NCBI RefSeq assembly: GCF_014635985.1
Contig: NZ_BMDT01000010.1
Coordinates: 1-64,000, forward strand
Origin: Enterococcus alcedinis
GTDB lineage: Bacteria > Bacillota > Bacilli > Lactobacillales > Enterococcaceae
Direction: 5' to 3'
DNA: 64,000 nt
Made by a program: the position numbers and the translations under genes. The notes under the pieces were generated by a model. It made no database searches, was not told where the DNA came from, and saw only the letters and a program-made list of their open reading frames with translations. Of the stretch, positions 25,248 through 33,263 are shown piece by piece (positions within the stretch are counted from its first letter, which is position 1; each line of letters starts with the position of its first letter).

Positions 25248-27083
25248 ATGTTATTTTTATGCGGATTGTTATTATTTATCGCAGCGAAAATCCTACCTAG
25301 ACAAAAGCGTGTGACCTTTATTTTATTACCGTATTTAGGTTTAATTATGAGTTGTTTGACCTTGATCTTTTGGCGCAGTGCGGGATTGGATATTTGGAAT
25401 TTTTGGACGTGGTTTTTACCGATAGCGGGTGTTAACTATATACACACTTTCTTAGCGATATTAGCTGCATTGATTGTTTATGGTGGATTAAAAATGGTAT
25501 TAAACTTAATAGAAAGCGGACGATTGAAGCGGCGAGCTGCTCTAAAACGCCGACAAATTATTGCGATTACTTGTTCGAGTATTGTCGCTTTTCTTGGGAT
25601 TTTATTAGGTGTTTGTAGTGTTTGGGCAGTGAATTCTTTTGGTAATATGACATTTGACCAAATGGTTTATACGTTGAGTCAGCCACTGGGTGATTCAGAT
25701 CCCAGTCAAGTCATCCATTTTATTGAACACCCCTTACTTACGACGCTGAATCTCTTTTTTATTGTCTTTAGTCTGTTTGTGGTATTTTCACTTTATACGA
25801 TTTCGATAGGAACAAAGAAGCGCGAAAAATCGTTACTGACACTATTGGTGGGTTTGACGAGTTTTCTGGTCGTGGTGAGCAGTGTCTTTATTGGTGTGAG
25901 AGAAATTGGTTATGCGGACATTAAGGCTTATTATTTTGAAGAATCAGATATTTACGAACGTTATTATGTCGATCCGACGAAAGTTGAAGTGACGTTTCCG
26001 CAAGAAAAACGAAATTTAATTTATATTTACTTAGAATCAATGGAAAGTAGTTATGCCTCACGAGAAGTTGGCGGGATAAAAGATGTGAATCTGATTCCAA
26101 ATCTAACTCAACTGGCTTTAACTGAAGGGACCCATTTTTCAAATAATGAAAATTTAGGGGGCTTTTATCAAGTACCAGGTGCGAATCAAACGGCAAGTTC
26201 AATGGTGGCTCAAACATCCGGTTTACCATTACGCGCAGCAGGTGGCGATGTTGATGCGAATCAATATGGGCAAGATGGAACGAACTTTTTCCCGGGGGCG
26301 TATTCCCTTGGTGAAATCCTTGAAAAAGAAGGCTACAATCAGCGTCTAATGATGGGTTCGAGTCGTGATTTTGCTGGGCGTGGGAAATACTTTACCCAGC
26401 ATGGAAATTATGAGATTCAAGATGTTTACTGGGCACGTGAGCAAGGTCTGATTCCGGAAGATTATTGGGAATGGTGGGGCTTTGAAGACCGTAAGCTCTT
26501 TGAGTTTGCTAAAGATTCGATTACGGAACTAGCAAATCAAGGCGAACCGTTTAACTTCACTATGTTAACGGTCGATACGCATTTTGAAGATGGCTTTGCG
26601 ACAGAAGAGACGCCAAATTTATTTGGTGACCAATATAAGAATGTAATTTTTGATAACGATCGTCGCTTAATGGTCTTTTTAGATTGGATTAAGCAACAAC
26701 CGTTTTATGAAAATACAACAGTCATACTCGTTGGTGATCACTTAACAATGGACAGTGACTTTTTTGATGAAGAAGATCCATTGTATCCGCGAACCGTTTA
26801 TAATACGATTTTGAATGCGCCATTAGAAGCAATTCAAACGAAAAATCGACAAGCGACAGCGCTCGATATGTATCCAACGACGTTAGCAGCCTTAGGAGCA
26901 ACGGTTCAAGGTGAACGTTTAGGGTTGGGAACGAACCTTTTTTCTAAGCGTGAAACGCTTGCTGAACAGCTCGGATTTGATGCATTGTATTCAGAATTAA
27001 CGAAGCGTTCTGAATTTTACAATGAAGCATTAATGAAGGGAACAGATCAAGAAGTTTTGCTTAAGCGAGAAGCAGAGAAATGA
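25248..27083 (+). CDS. LTA synthase / phosphoglycerol transferase family protein
   Basis: A 611-residue protein with about five N-terminal membrane helices (to about residue 225) and an extracellular sulfatase-fold domain. Family blocks are NLIYIYLESME (first metal site), the nucleophile Thr315 in PGANQTASSMVAQTSGLP, the histidine motif TVDTHFEDG and VILVGDHLTMDSDF. Such enzymes move glycerol phosphate from phosphatidylglycerol onto lipoteichoic acid or another polymer. The loop around the nucleophile (followed by MVAQTSGLPL and a SSRDFAGRGKYFTQHG stretch) looks closer to OpgB/MdoB-type phosphoglycerol transferases than to the main LtaS. It could be a second LtaS, a primase, or act on another glycan. 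Confidence 0.88.
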   Translation: MLFLCGLLLFIAAKILPRQKRVTFILLPYLGLIMSCLTLIFWRSAGLDIWNFWTWFLPIAGVNYIHTFLAILAALIVYGGLKMVLNLIESGRLKRRAALKRRQIIAITCSSIVAFLGILLGVCSVWAVNSFGNMTFDQMVYTLSQPLGDSDPSQVIHFIEHPLLTTLNLFFIVFSLFVVFSLYTISIGTKKREKSLLTLLVGLTSFLVVVSSVFIGVREIGYADIKAYYFEESDIYERYYVDPTKVEVTFPQEKRNLIYIYLESMESSYASREVGGIKDVNLIPNLTQLALTEGTHFSNNENLGGFYQVPGANQTASSMVAQTSGLPLRAAGGDVDANQYGQDGTNFFPGAYSLGEILEKEGYNQRLMMGSSRDFAGRGKYFTQHGNYEIQDVYWAREQGLIPEDYWEWWGFEDRKLFEFAKDSITELANQGEPFNFTMLTVDTHFEDGFATEETPNLFGDQYKNVIFDNDRRLMVFLDWIKQQPFYENTTVILVGDHLTMDSDFFDEEDPLYPRTVYNTILNAPLEAIQTKNRQATALDMYPTTLAALGATVQGERLGLGTNLFSKRETLAEQLGFDALYSELTKRSEFYNEALMKGTDQEVLLKREAEK

Positions 27084-27086
27084 CGT

Positions 27087-27115
27087 TTGTCAAAAGCCTT
27101 TGGTTCTGCTAAAAT
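27087..27115 (+). promoter_or_regulatory. Promoter of efp
   Basis: TTGTCA (27087-27092), 17 bases, TAAAAT (27110-27115): a strong sigma-A-type promoter. Confidence 0.8.
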
Positions 27116-27151
27116 GAATTGAATGATTTTTACATGAAGGGGATAAAGAAT

Positions 27152-27715
27152 ATGATTACAGCAGTAGATTTAAGAGCTGGTATGACGTTTATTCAAGACG
27201 GGAAATTAATTAAAGTCTTGGATGCAAGCCACCATAAACCAGGAAAAGGCAATACCGTTATGCGTATGAAATTACGTGACGTAAGAACAGGCGCAACATA
27301 TGATACAACTTTCCGTCCAGACGAGAAATTTGAAAAAGCACACATCGATACAAAAACAGTTCAATACCTATATACAATGGACGATACTGGATTCTTTATG
27401 GACTTAGAGTCATATGATCAATATGAAATCCCAGTTGAAACAATCGAAGATGAAATGAAATTTATCCTAGAAAACATGGAATTAAGCATCCAATTCTACG
27501 GTTCAGAAGTGATTGGTGTTCAATTACCATCAACAGTTATCTTACGTGTTGCAGAAACACAACCATCAATCAAAGGTGCAACGGTTACTGGATCAGGTAA
27601 ACCAGCAATTATGGAAACTGGCTTAGTAGTTAACGTTCCAGATTTCATCGAAGCTGGTGAACTATTAGAAGTTAACACATCAGAAGGCACATACCAAAAA
27701 CGCGCAGGGAAATAA
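27152..27715 (+). CDS. efp: Translation elongation factor P
   Basis: A 187-residue EF-P that rescues ribosomes stalled on polyproline. Three OB/KOW-like domains are visible, with the modification loop HHKPGKG (the lysine at its tip contacts the peptidyl centre), [28 protein letters not shown] and the C-terminal block [20 protein letters not shown]. The start is the ATG at 27152 with AAGGGG at 27135-27140; the frame is open further upstream without a good ribosome site. It is monocistronic with a strong promoter. Its codons and composition look like a highly expressed housekeeping gene. Confidence 0.97.
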   Translation: MITAVDLRAGMTFIQDGKLIKVLDASHHKPGKGNTVMRMKLRDVRTGATYDTTFRPDEKFEKAHIDTKTVQYLYTMDDTGFFMDLESYDQYEIPVETIEDEMKFILENMELSIQFYGSEVIGVQLPSTVILRVAETQPSIKGATVTGSGKPAIMETGLVVNVPDFIEAGELLEVNTSEGTYQKRAGK

Positions 27716-27835
27716 AGAGGTTATTTCTTAAGCGATTAGCGTCTCGGTCATAAGCAAAAAATCGTTTGAAAGTGTTTTTTACTTTCAAAAAGATTCTAGC
27801 TTATGACCGAGACACTGCTTAAGAAATGCCGTTTC
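27715..27835 (+). repeat. Palindromic intergenic repeat element after efp
   Basis: Outer arms ATTTCTTAAGC (27723-27733) and GCTTAAGAAAT (27817-27827) and inner arms TCTCGGTCATAAGC (27742-27755) and GCTTATGACCGAGA (27799-27812) are each perfect, with 8 and 4 unpaired bases between them. A third nested stem is TTTGAAAGT (27765-27773) with ACTTTCAAA (27781-27789). The whole could fold into one long cruciform or RNA stem. Part of its right arm recurs at 6078-6100. It looks like a REP- or MITE-type element, or a large bidirectional terminator. Confidence 0.68.
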
Positions 27836-27881
27836 AAAAAGAGGCTATTTTGAGAGTGCCTAACTGTGAGAAATAAGAGAC

Positions 27882-27923
27882 AATCCCCAGAAAAATCGAC
27901 CTTTGATTTCTCTGGGGATTTTC
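27882..27923 (+). terminator. Strong hairpin terminator
   Basis: AATCCCCAGA pairs with TCTGGGGATT, with further pairing inside, followed by TTTTC. It is the second structured element after efp. Confidence 0.8.
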
Positions 27924-27955
27924 TTTGATGATGTGTAATAGAGATTGTGTGATTG

Positions 27956-28008
27956 TATATAAAATAAGTATTTTATATAACATTCATATATAAACGTTGA
28001 TATATCAA
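27956..28008. promoter_or_regulatory. A+T-rich palindromes upstream of the orphan lipoprotein gene
   Basis: TATATAAAATA (27956-27966) and TATTTTATATA (27969-27979) form a perfect inverted repeat with two bases between, and TTGATATATCAA (27997-28008) is a perfect 12-base palindrome. They may be operators for a regulator of the region. No regulator gene is adjacent. Confidence 0.4.
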
Positions 28009-28032
28009 GGGTGAAAAAATACAATAGAAATA

Positions 28033-28047
28033 TTGTAAGCGCTTTAA
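28033..28047 (+). promoter_or_regulatory. Cre site (CcpA)
   Basis: TTGTAAGCGCTTTAA matches the cre consensus WTGNAANCGNWNNCW at 14 of 15 positions. It suggests catabolite control of what follows. Confidence 0.65.
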
Positions 28048-28086
28048 TTATGATGTATGCTTAACTTAATCAGGAGGTGTTACCTT

Positions 28087-28128
28087 GTGGGGAGCTTAAA
28101 TACAGTCAGTCTTTTATCCAATAAATAA
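28087..28128 (+). CDS. Possible 13-codon leader peptide or gene relic
   Basis: A GTG at 28087 lies 7 bases after AGGAGGTG (28072-28079), a near-perfect ribosome site, and opens only 13 codons (MGSLNTVSLLSNK). It lies between a cre site and the solute-binding protein gene. Either it is a leader peptide or the start of a gene lost by deletion. A second orphan ribosome-site-like AAAGGAGAG occurs near 28272 with no start codon after it, which favours decay. Confidence 0.35.
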   Translation: MGSLNTVSLLSNK

Positions 28129-28394
28129 TGTTTCATTGGTGGTTATGTGAATAAATCCTTTGAAAGATTGTCAACGAAGATTTGTGACTAGTTGGACTCA
28201 TAAGGTTTTGGAGTATGTTATCTTTAGCAACATAATAACAACACTTACTTTCGATGACGTAAAATAAGCGAAAGGAGAGTCGTCAAAAAAATCACTACTT
28301 TGTACATTAGCTGGGCGGATTTATATTTCATTTCATTTCATTTTTTATAAGATTGTTCGAGTTAGAAAAAATCTAATATACGGGAGAGAAAAAG
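28129..28394. other. Leader or relic DNA before the lipoprotein gene
   Basis: No gene is seen. It contains an orphan ribosome-site-like sequence near 28272 and a short tandem repeat of ATTTC units near 28326-28345. Confidence 0.45.
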
Positions 28395-30062
28395 ATGAAA
28401 AAAACAAAATTACTTATGGGTGCATTGGTTTGTGGAATATTATTAGCTTCATGTGGTAGTAATGGGAATAGTTCTAGCAGTGAGGATAGTGGCAAAGTAA
28501 ACACTGAAAATACGGATAAAAAAGAAAGTAACGTTGAATTGGGAGCGCTGGGTGAATTTCCAATCGTTAAAGAAAAAATTACAATGACGATGATGGGACC
28601 AGGCGTAGGAATTGCCGAATGGAAAGATATGCCAGCGCTGCAGACGATGGCAGAAAAAACAAATATTGAGTTCGACTATATCACGCCACCGATGGCTGAC
28701 TTTGCGACGAAATTAAACCTAGCTTTTGCTAGTGGTGATATCCCGGATGTTTTATTTGGGACAGATGGGAATAATTTGACGCCAGCAATGGAGATGGACT
28801 ATGGTAGTCAGGGGATTTTAGTGCCAATTGAAGGTTATATTGATGAACATATGCCGAACCTGAAAAAAGTATTAGACGAAGATCCATCGATTCGTAAATC
28901 GATTACGACACCAGATGGTCATATTTATACCTTGCCAATGGTTTCCAGAGGAGCAACAGCTATTTGGCCACGTGGGCCACTTTGGTATAATGGCGAATGG
29001 CTAGAGGCTTTAGATGTCAAAGAATTACCAAAAACCACGGATGAATTTTATGACTTACTTGTACGTTTCCGTGACGAAGATCCCAATGGGAATGGTAAAA
29101 AAGACGAAATCCCAATGCTGGATGTAAAAATGGATTCGACACGACCTTGGTTATTAGGCGCCTTTGGTCTGACCAATCGTGAAATTGAAGAAATTGATGG
29201 TAAAGTAGTTTATGCACCAATTACAGATAACTATAAAGAATATGTGACTTTTATGAACAAATTATATTCCGAAAAGCTAATCGACCAAGAAGTGTATTCA
29301 CAATCCGATGAGCAGAAAAAAGCCAAGGGACAAAACAATCAATTAGGTTTATTCCCTGACTGGTTCTCATTCTTTACAACAGGTAAACCAGAGAGCGAGG
29401 CAGTAACCGATCCAATGTTCTACCCATTAACATCTGAAATTAATCCTGATCGTATCGCACCAGGAAGTACACGTTTAGGGCGTGCAACTTTTGCAGTGAC
29501 AAAAAATAATCCATCACCAGAAGCGGCGTTACGTTGGGTTGATTACTTCTATTCTGAAGAAGGATCGGACTTAATTAACTCTGGTCCAGAAGGGGCGTTA
29601 TGGGAATACGCGGAAAATGATAAGGGTGAACAAGTTCGTATCTATACAGAAGGTGTCAACCTTGATAACACGGAAGAGTCTCGTGCAAAAGTGACACCTG
29701 CATATGGTATTCCTGTGCCACAATTAGGTCAGGAAAAATCAGAACCGATTTTAAAAGATGCGAATCAAGAAGTGGATACGAAATTCCAAGACTTCATTGA
29801 AGCAGAAACACTCGAAAAAGTGACGCCATTTGCTAAAGTTACGTTCCCATTATTATACTTAACGAATGAAGAATCTGAAAAAGTTCGTGATGTAGCAACG
29901 GATTTAAAAACATATGTTGAGCAGATGGAAGCCAAATTTATTACAGGTGTTGAGCCAATCGAAAATTGGGATAAGTATGTCAAGACAATTGAAGGGATGG
30001 GTGTGAAAGATTACATTCAAGTTCATCAAGAGGCATACGATCGTTGGGCGAGCGCGGAATAG
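28395..30062 (+). CDS. Extracellular solute-binding lipoprotein, LplA/AlgQ-like, orphan
   Basis: A 555-residue lipoprotein: signal peptide and lipobox LASC (Cys20), a Ser/Glu/Lys linker, then a large family-1 solute-binding domain. It holds the calcium-loop sequence DEDPNGNGKKDEIP, as in AlgQ-type oligosaccharide-binding proteins, plus PKTTDEFYDLLVRFRDEDP and the C-terminal WDKYVKTIEGMGVKDYIQVHQEAYDRWAS. It is closely related to the two lipoproteins at the right end of the window (about 61.6 and 63.6 kb). Such proteins feed oligosaccharides to two-permease ABC importers, but no permease gene is beside it, so it may work with a transporter encoded elsewhere. A cre site lies 350 bases upstream. 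Confidence 0.9.
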   Translation: MKKTKLLMGALVCGILLASCGSNGNSSSSEDSGKVNTENTDKKESNVELGALGEFPIVKEKITMTMMGPGVGIAEWKDMPALQTMAEKTNIEFDYITPPMADFATKLNLAFASGDIPDVLFGTDGNNLTPAMEMDYGSQGILVPIEGYIDEHMPNLKKVLDEDPSIRKSITTPDGHIYTLPMVSRGATAIWPRGPLWYNGEWLEALDVKELPKTTDEFYDLLVRFRDEDPNGNGKKDEIPMLDVKMDSTRPWLLGAFGLTNREIEEIDGKVVYAPITDNYKEYVTFMNKLYSEKLIDQEVYSQSDEQKKAKGQNNQLGLFPDWFSFFTTGKPESEAVTDPMFYPLTSEINPDRIAPGSTRLGRATFAVTKNNPSPEAALRWVDYFYSEEGSDLINSGPEGALWEYAENDKGEQVRIYTEGVNLDNTEESRAKVTPAYGIPVPQLGQEKSEPILKDANQEVDTKFQDFIEAETLEKVTPFAKVTFPLLYLTNEESEKVRDVATDLKTYVEQMEAKFITGVEPIENWDKYVKTIEGMGVKDYIQVHQEAYDRWASAE

Positions 30063-30149
30063 TTTTAAATATTAGAAATAAACTCGTAAATAAAAATGAC
30101 GACTCTTACTTAGAACTAATTGGTTAACCTAAATTATCAAAAATCATAA

Positions 30150-30193
30150 AAAGACAAAGAAATGTGGCTTATATCACATCTCTTTGTCTTTTT
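30150..30193. terminator. Bidirectional terminator
   Basis: AAAGACAAAGAAATGTG and CACATCTCTTTGTCTTT pair around an 8-base loop with A/T runs on both sides. It serves the lipoprotein gene and the convergent GIY-YIG gene. Confidence 0.85.
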
Positions 30194-30438
30194 AAATAAC
30201 TTTCTTTTTGTTTTCTCGTTAGTTTCTTAAAGGCTGCTTCAGCTTTTGTTGCTTCGCTTCGTGTTTCAAAGTCTTCTTGATGGATCATTGTTAGAGGGCG
30301 CCGTTTGGCTAGGCGGGTATACTTTGCACCGATTCCTTCGTTGTGTTCGTTCAAGCGTCGTGTCGGGTCGGTGGTGTAGCCGGCGTAAAAGGTATTGTCT
30401 TTACAGTGTAAGACGTAAAAGTAATGTTTACTCGCCAT
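30169..30438 (-). CDS. GIY-YIG nuclease-fold protein (YhbQ/YazA family)
   Basis: An 89-residue protein made of a single GIY-YIG domain: YFYVLHCKDNTFYAGYTTD holds the two signature strands, followed by the conserved Arg in DPTRRLNEHNEG, AKYTRLAKRRP, and Glu in TRSEATKAEAAFKKLTR. UvrC-type endonucleases share this fold; the small family has uncertain function in DNA repair or processing. The start ATG at 30438 overlaps the end of the upstream methyltransferase gene by 11 bases, implying coupled translation. The frame is open farther upstream but that stretch is antisense to no known motif and is dropped. Confidence 0.9.
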   Translation of the reverse strand: MASKHYFYVLHCKDNTFYAGYTTDPTRRLNEHNEGIGAKYTRLAKRRPLTMIHQEDFETRSEATKAEAAFKKLTRKQKESYLKRQRDVI

Positions 30439-31168
30439 AAAGCATCTGTCTAAAAATGGGTGTATACTCGCCCTTTTCATCATAAGTAATAATCGGAGGT
30501 GCGACTTTAAAGCCATCTGTTTTTCCGTCTTTAATGGCTTCAACTAGTAAGATATTGGCTTCTTTTCCTTCTTTAGGGTAAACAAATTGTACACGCTTCG
30601 GTGCTAAACGGTATTTTTGCATCGTATTTAAAATATCTAAGAAACGATCGGGGCGATGAACAAGCGCCATCCGACCATTGGTTTTTAATAAACGACTAGA
30701 CATCTCTAAGACTTCATCAAGATTGGTATGCAACTCGTGTCGTGCGATCGCCAGATGAGGATTGGGATTTTTAATACCGGTTGGTACGTCTTTAAAATAG
30801 GGTGGATTGCATAACAATAAATCAACGGAATTGTGTGTAATATGAGCTAAACTGTCTTTTAAATCGATTTGAAAAACCGTCATTTGCTCTTCTAAGTGAT
30901 TGAGTTCAATGCTTCGTTGGGCCATATCGGCTAACTTTTCTTGGAGTTCGACTTGATAAATTTGGGCGTCAGTTTTACGACTGACGAAAAGGCCGACAGC
31001 ACCATTACCCGCACATAAATCGACAATCACGCCACGTTTAGGGATTTTAGGAAAATTTGCTAATAAGACGGCATCGAGTGAAAAAGAAAACACTTCGGAA
31101 CTTTGGATAATTTGAATATCTTCTGCGTAGAGTTGGTCAATACGCTCATGGTCATGGAGTTGCAACAA
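30428..31168 (-). CDS. tRNA1(Val) (adenine37-N6)-methyltransferase-like protein
   Basis: A 246-residue SAM-dependent methyltransferase. Motif I is VDLCAGNGAVGLFV and the catalytic motif is LLLCNPPYF, diagnostic for N6-adenine methylases. The start region (SEVFSFSLDAVLLANF) and the C-terminal block FVYPKEGKEANILLVEAIKDG match TrmN6/YabB-type proteins, which methylate A37 of tRNA-Val. The start is a TTG at 31168 after AAGGGG. It is linked to the GIY-YIG gene by an 11-base overlap, an arrangement common in Firmicutes. Confidence 0.9.
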   Translation of the reverse strand: MLQLHDHERIDQLYAEDIQIIQSSEVFSFSLDAVLLANFPKIPKRGVIVDLCAGNGAVGLFVSRKTDAQIYQVELQEKLADMAQRSIELNHLEEQMTVFQIDLKDSLAHITHNSVDLLLCNPPYFKDVPTGIKNPNPHLAIARHELHTNLDEVLEMSSRLLKTNGRMALVHRPDRFLDILNTMQKYRLAPKRVQFVYPKEGKEANILLVEAIKDGKTDGFKVAPPIITYDEKGEYTPIFRQMLYGE

Positions 31169-31332
31169 AAAACGCCCCTTTACTTGTTTGAATCGTGCTT
31201 CTATTTTAACATAAAAGTGTGGCTTGTCGAAAGCTTCGTCAAAAGTTGAAATCTTTTGGCAAAATACTTGTTAAATGGGGATTTTTTTTGCATACTAAGA
31301 GGTAGTATAAATAGAGAAGAGGAATAGAAAAG

Positions 31333-31950
31333 ATGTTTTTTACTTTTATGCGTGGCCTCGTGCGTGTGGTTTTATTTATCGTCAATGGTCCATTTGAAAT
31401 TCAAAATAAAGAAGCATTGCCAAAAGATGAGAATTATATTTTAGTTGCTCCTCACCGGACGTGGTGGGATCCGTTATATATGGCGGTTGCTGCTAGTCCG
31501 AAAAAATTCGCTTTTATGGCAAAAGAAGAATTATTTAAAAATGCCTTTTTAAGTTTCATTTTAAAAAATGCCAATGCTTTTTCCGTTAACCGTGTAAAAC
31601 CAGGACCAAGCGCGATTAAGACACCGGTCAAAATTTTGAAAGAAACCGACTTAAGTTTAATTATGTTCCCGAGTGGCACTCGTCATTCAACCGCTTTAAA
31701 AGGTGGGATGGCGATGATTGCGAAGATGGCCAAAGTTCGAGTAGTACCGGTCGTTTATCAAGGTCCTTTAACCTTAAAAGATTTATTCAAACGTAAAAAA
31801 GTGGTCGTGCGTTTTGGCGAACCAATTGACTTGTCTGATATTAAAAAGTTAAACACAGAAGGCCTACAAGTCGTGGAAGAACGCGTACAAGGTGCTTTTG
31901 ATGGCTTGGATAAAGCAATCAATCCTGAGTTTAAATATGAAGTGAAATAA
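31333..31950 (+). CDS. plsC: 1-acyl-sn-glycerol-3-phosphate acyltransferase
   Basis: A 205-residue acyltransferase that adds the second fatty acid to lysophosphatidic acid in phospholipid synthesis, at the membrane. The catalytic HX4D motif is His41-RTWW-Asp46. The glycerol-phosphate site is NAFSVNRVKPG, and the third block reads FPSGTRH instead of the usual PEGTR. The N-terminus has one hydrophobic segment. Monocistronic, with a long hairpin terminator behind. Family sure; acyl preference unknown. Confidence 0.93.
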   Translation: MFFTFMRGLVRVVLFIVNGPFEIQNKEALPKDENYILVAPHRTWWDPLYMAVAASPKKFAFMAKEELFKNAFLSFILKNANAFSVNRVKPGPSAIKTPVKILKETDLSLIMFPSGTRHSTALKGGMAMIAKMAKVRVVPVVYQGPLTLKDLFKRKKVVVRFGEPIDLSDIKKLNTEGLQVVEERVQGAFDGLDKAINPEFKYEVK

Positions 31951-31962
31951 TCGTTAATGATG

Positions 31963-32012
31963 AATAGCTATTTACTAGAAAGGGGAAACCTTTTTAGTAA
32001 ATGCTATTTTTT
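31963..32012 (+). terminator. Terminator after plsC
   Basis: A long stem: AATAGC...ATTTACTAGAAAGG pairs with CCTTTTTAGTAAAT...GCTATT, followed by T. Confidence 0.85.
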
Positions 32013-32089
32013 GTTTTTCTTTATAAGAAAGTCTTTTTCAATAAGTTTTTTATTCATCTCATTACCATTTTATTTTCCCTTGTGCTTAG

Positions 32090-32098
32090 TGGTATAAT
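32090..32098 (+). promoter_or_regulatory. Promoter of the sbcD-sbcC-snf2 operon
   Basis: TGGTATAAT, a perfect extended -10, lies 33 bases before the sbcD start. Confidence 0.7.
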
Positions 32099-32130
32099 AG
32101 AAAGAAGCTATTTTTTTCAGGAGGGATACG

Positions 32131-33261
32131 ATGCGGTTTTTGCATACAGCCGATTGGCATATTGGCAAGAAGCTTCATGGTTATGATTTGTTAGAAAATC
32201 AAAAGGCAGCGATGGAAGAAATTTTGGCAATCGCGAAGAAAGAAGCAGTCGATGCGATTATTATTGCCGGTGATTTATATGATCGCTCAGTACCAGGCAT
32301 TGAATCGATTGAGTTATTAAATAAACAATTTATCCAAATGAATTTGGAAGCTGAACTTCCCATTTTAGCGGTCTCGGGTAACCATGATTCAGCGACACGA
32401 TTGGCAACGGGAGGACCGTGGTATAAGCAACGGAATTTTCATTTGCATACGACATTAGAAGAAGCACTGGTTCCCGTCGAGTTTCCTGAGGTGCAATTTT
32501 TCTTGTTGCCTTATTTTGAACCGATTGCGGCTCGTTTATATTTTGAAGACGATTCGCTTAAAACGATTGGGCAAGCAGTTGGGCGTGTTGTTGAAGCGAT
32601 GGCATCTGCGTTTGATCCAAATAAAAAGCAAGTACTGGTCTCGCATTTTTTTGTGGCAGGCAGTTTGCGAACAGACTCGGAGACGAGTGTTGAAGTCGGT
32701 GGTTTAGATGCGGTTCCTGTGGATGTTTTTGCAGCTTTTGATTATGTTGCATTGGGTCATTTGCATTCCAAAAATGCGATTAAAGAAGGGAAAGTCCGCT
32801 ATAGTGGTTCCTTATTGAAGTATTCTTTATCTGAAATTAATGACGAAAAAGGCGTCTGGTTAATCGACAGTCAGACGATGGAACCGGTTTTTCAGGCGTT
32901 GACACCGTTGCAAGATATTCAACATTATCAAGCAAGTTTTGCTGAATTAACCAATCCAACGATTTATCAAACGCTGGATCGTCAAGCTTTTTGGCACTTT
33001 GAGATTACGGATCGGGCGATTATTCCAAATATGATGAATCAGTTACGAGAAATTTATCCTTTTGTTTTGACGGTTGAACGAACGAATGGGCATGACGTTG
33101 TTGTCCAAACGACCAAAAAACGTTCAAAAAAAGTGGCACCGACAGTTGTCTTAGCTAATTTTTTTAATGAAGTCACAGGTGAAGAACTAACGGATCAACA
33201 ACGTGAGTGGCTTGAGACTGGTTTAACAATGGCCTTAGATACAGAAAAGAAGGAGGACTGA
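32131..33261 (+). CDS. sbcD: Exonuclease subunit SbcD (Mre11 homologue)
   Basis: A 376-residue metallophosphoesterase nuclease, partner of SbcC/Rad50 in processing DNA ends and hairpins. Metal motifs in order: FLHTADWHIGKK, IIAGDLYDRSVP, AVSGNHDSATR, LVSHFFVAGS and ALGHLHSKN. The C-terminal capping domain follows. The ATG comes after AGGAGGG. It starts a three-gene operon: sbcC begins 2 bases after its stop. Confidence 0.97.
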   Translation: MRFLHTADWHIGKKLHGYDLLENQKAAMEEILAIAKKEAVDAIIIAGDLYDRSVPGIESIELLNKQFIQMNLEAELPILAVSGNHDSATRLATGGPWYKQRNFHLHTTLEEALVPVEFPEVQFFLLPYFEPIAARLYFEDDSLKTIGQAVGRVVEAMASAFDPNKKQVLVSHFFVAGSLRTDSETSVEVGGLDAVPVDVFAAFDYVALGHLHSKNAIKEGKVRYSGSLLKYSLSEINDEKGVWLIDSQTMEPVFQALTPLQDIQHYQASFAELTNPTIYQTLDRQAFWHFEITDRAIIPNMMNQLREIYPFVLTVERTNGHDVVVQTTKKRSKKVAPTVVLANFFNEVTGEELTDQQREWLETGLTMALDTEKKED

Positions 33262-33263
33262 TT

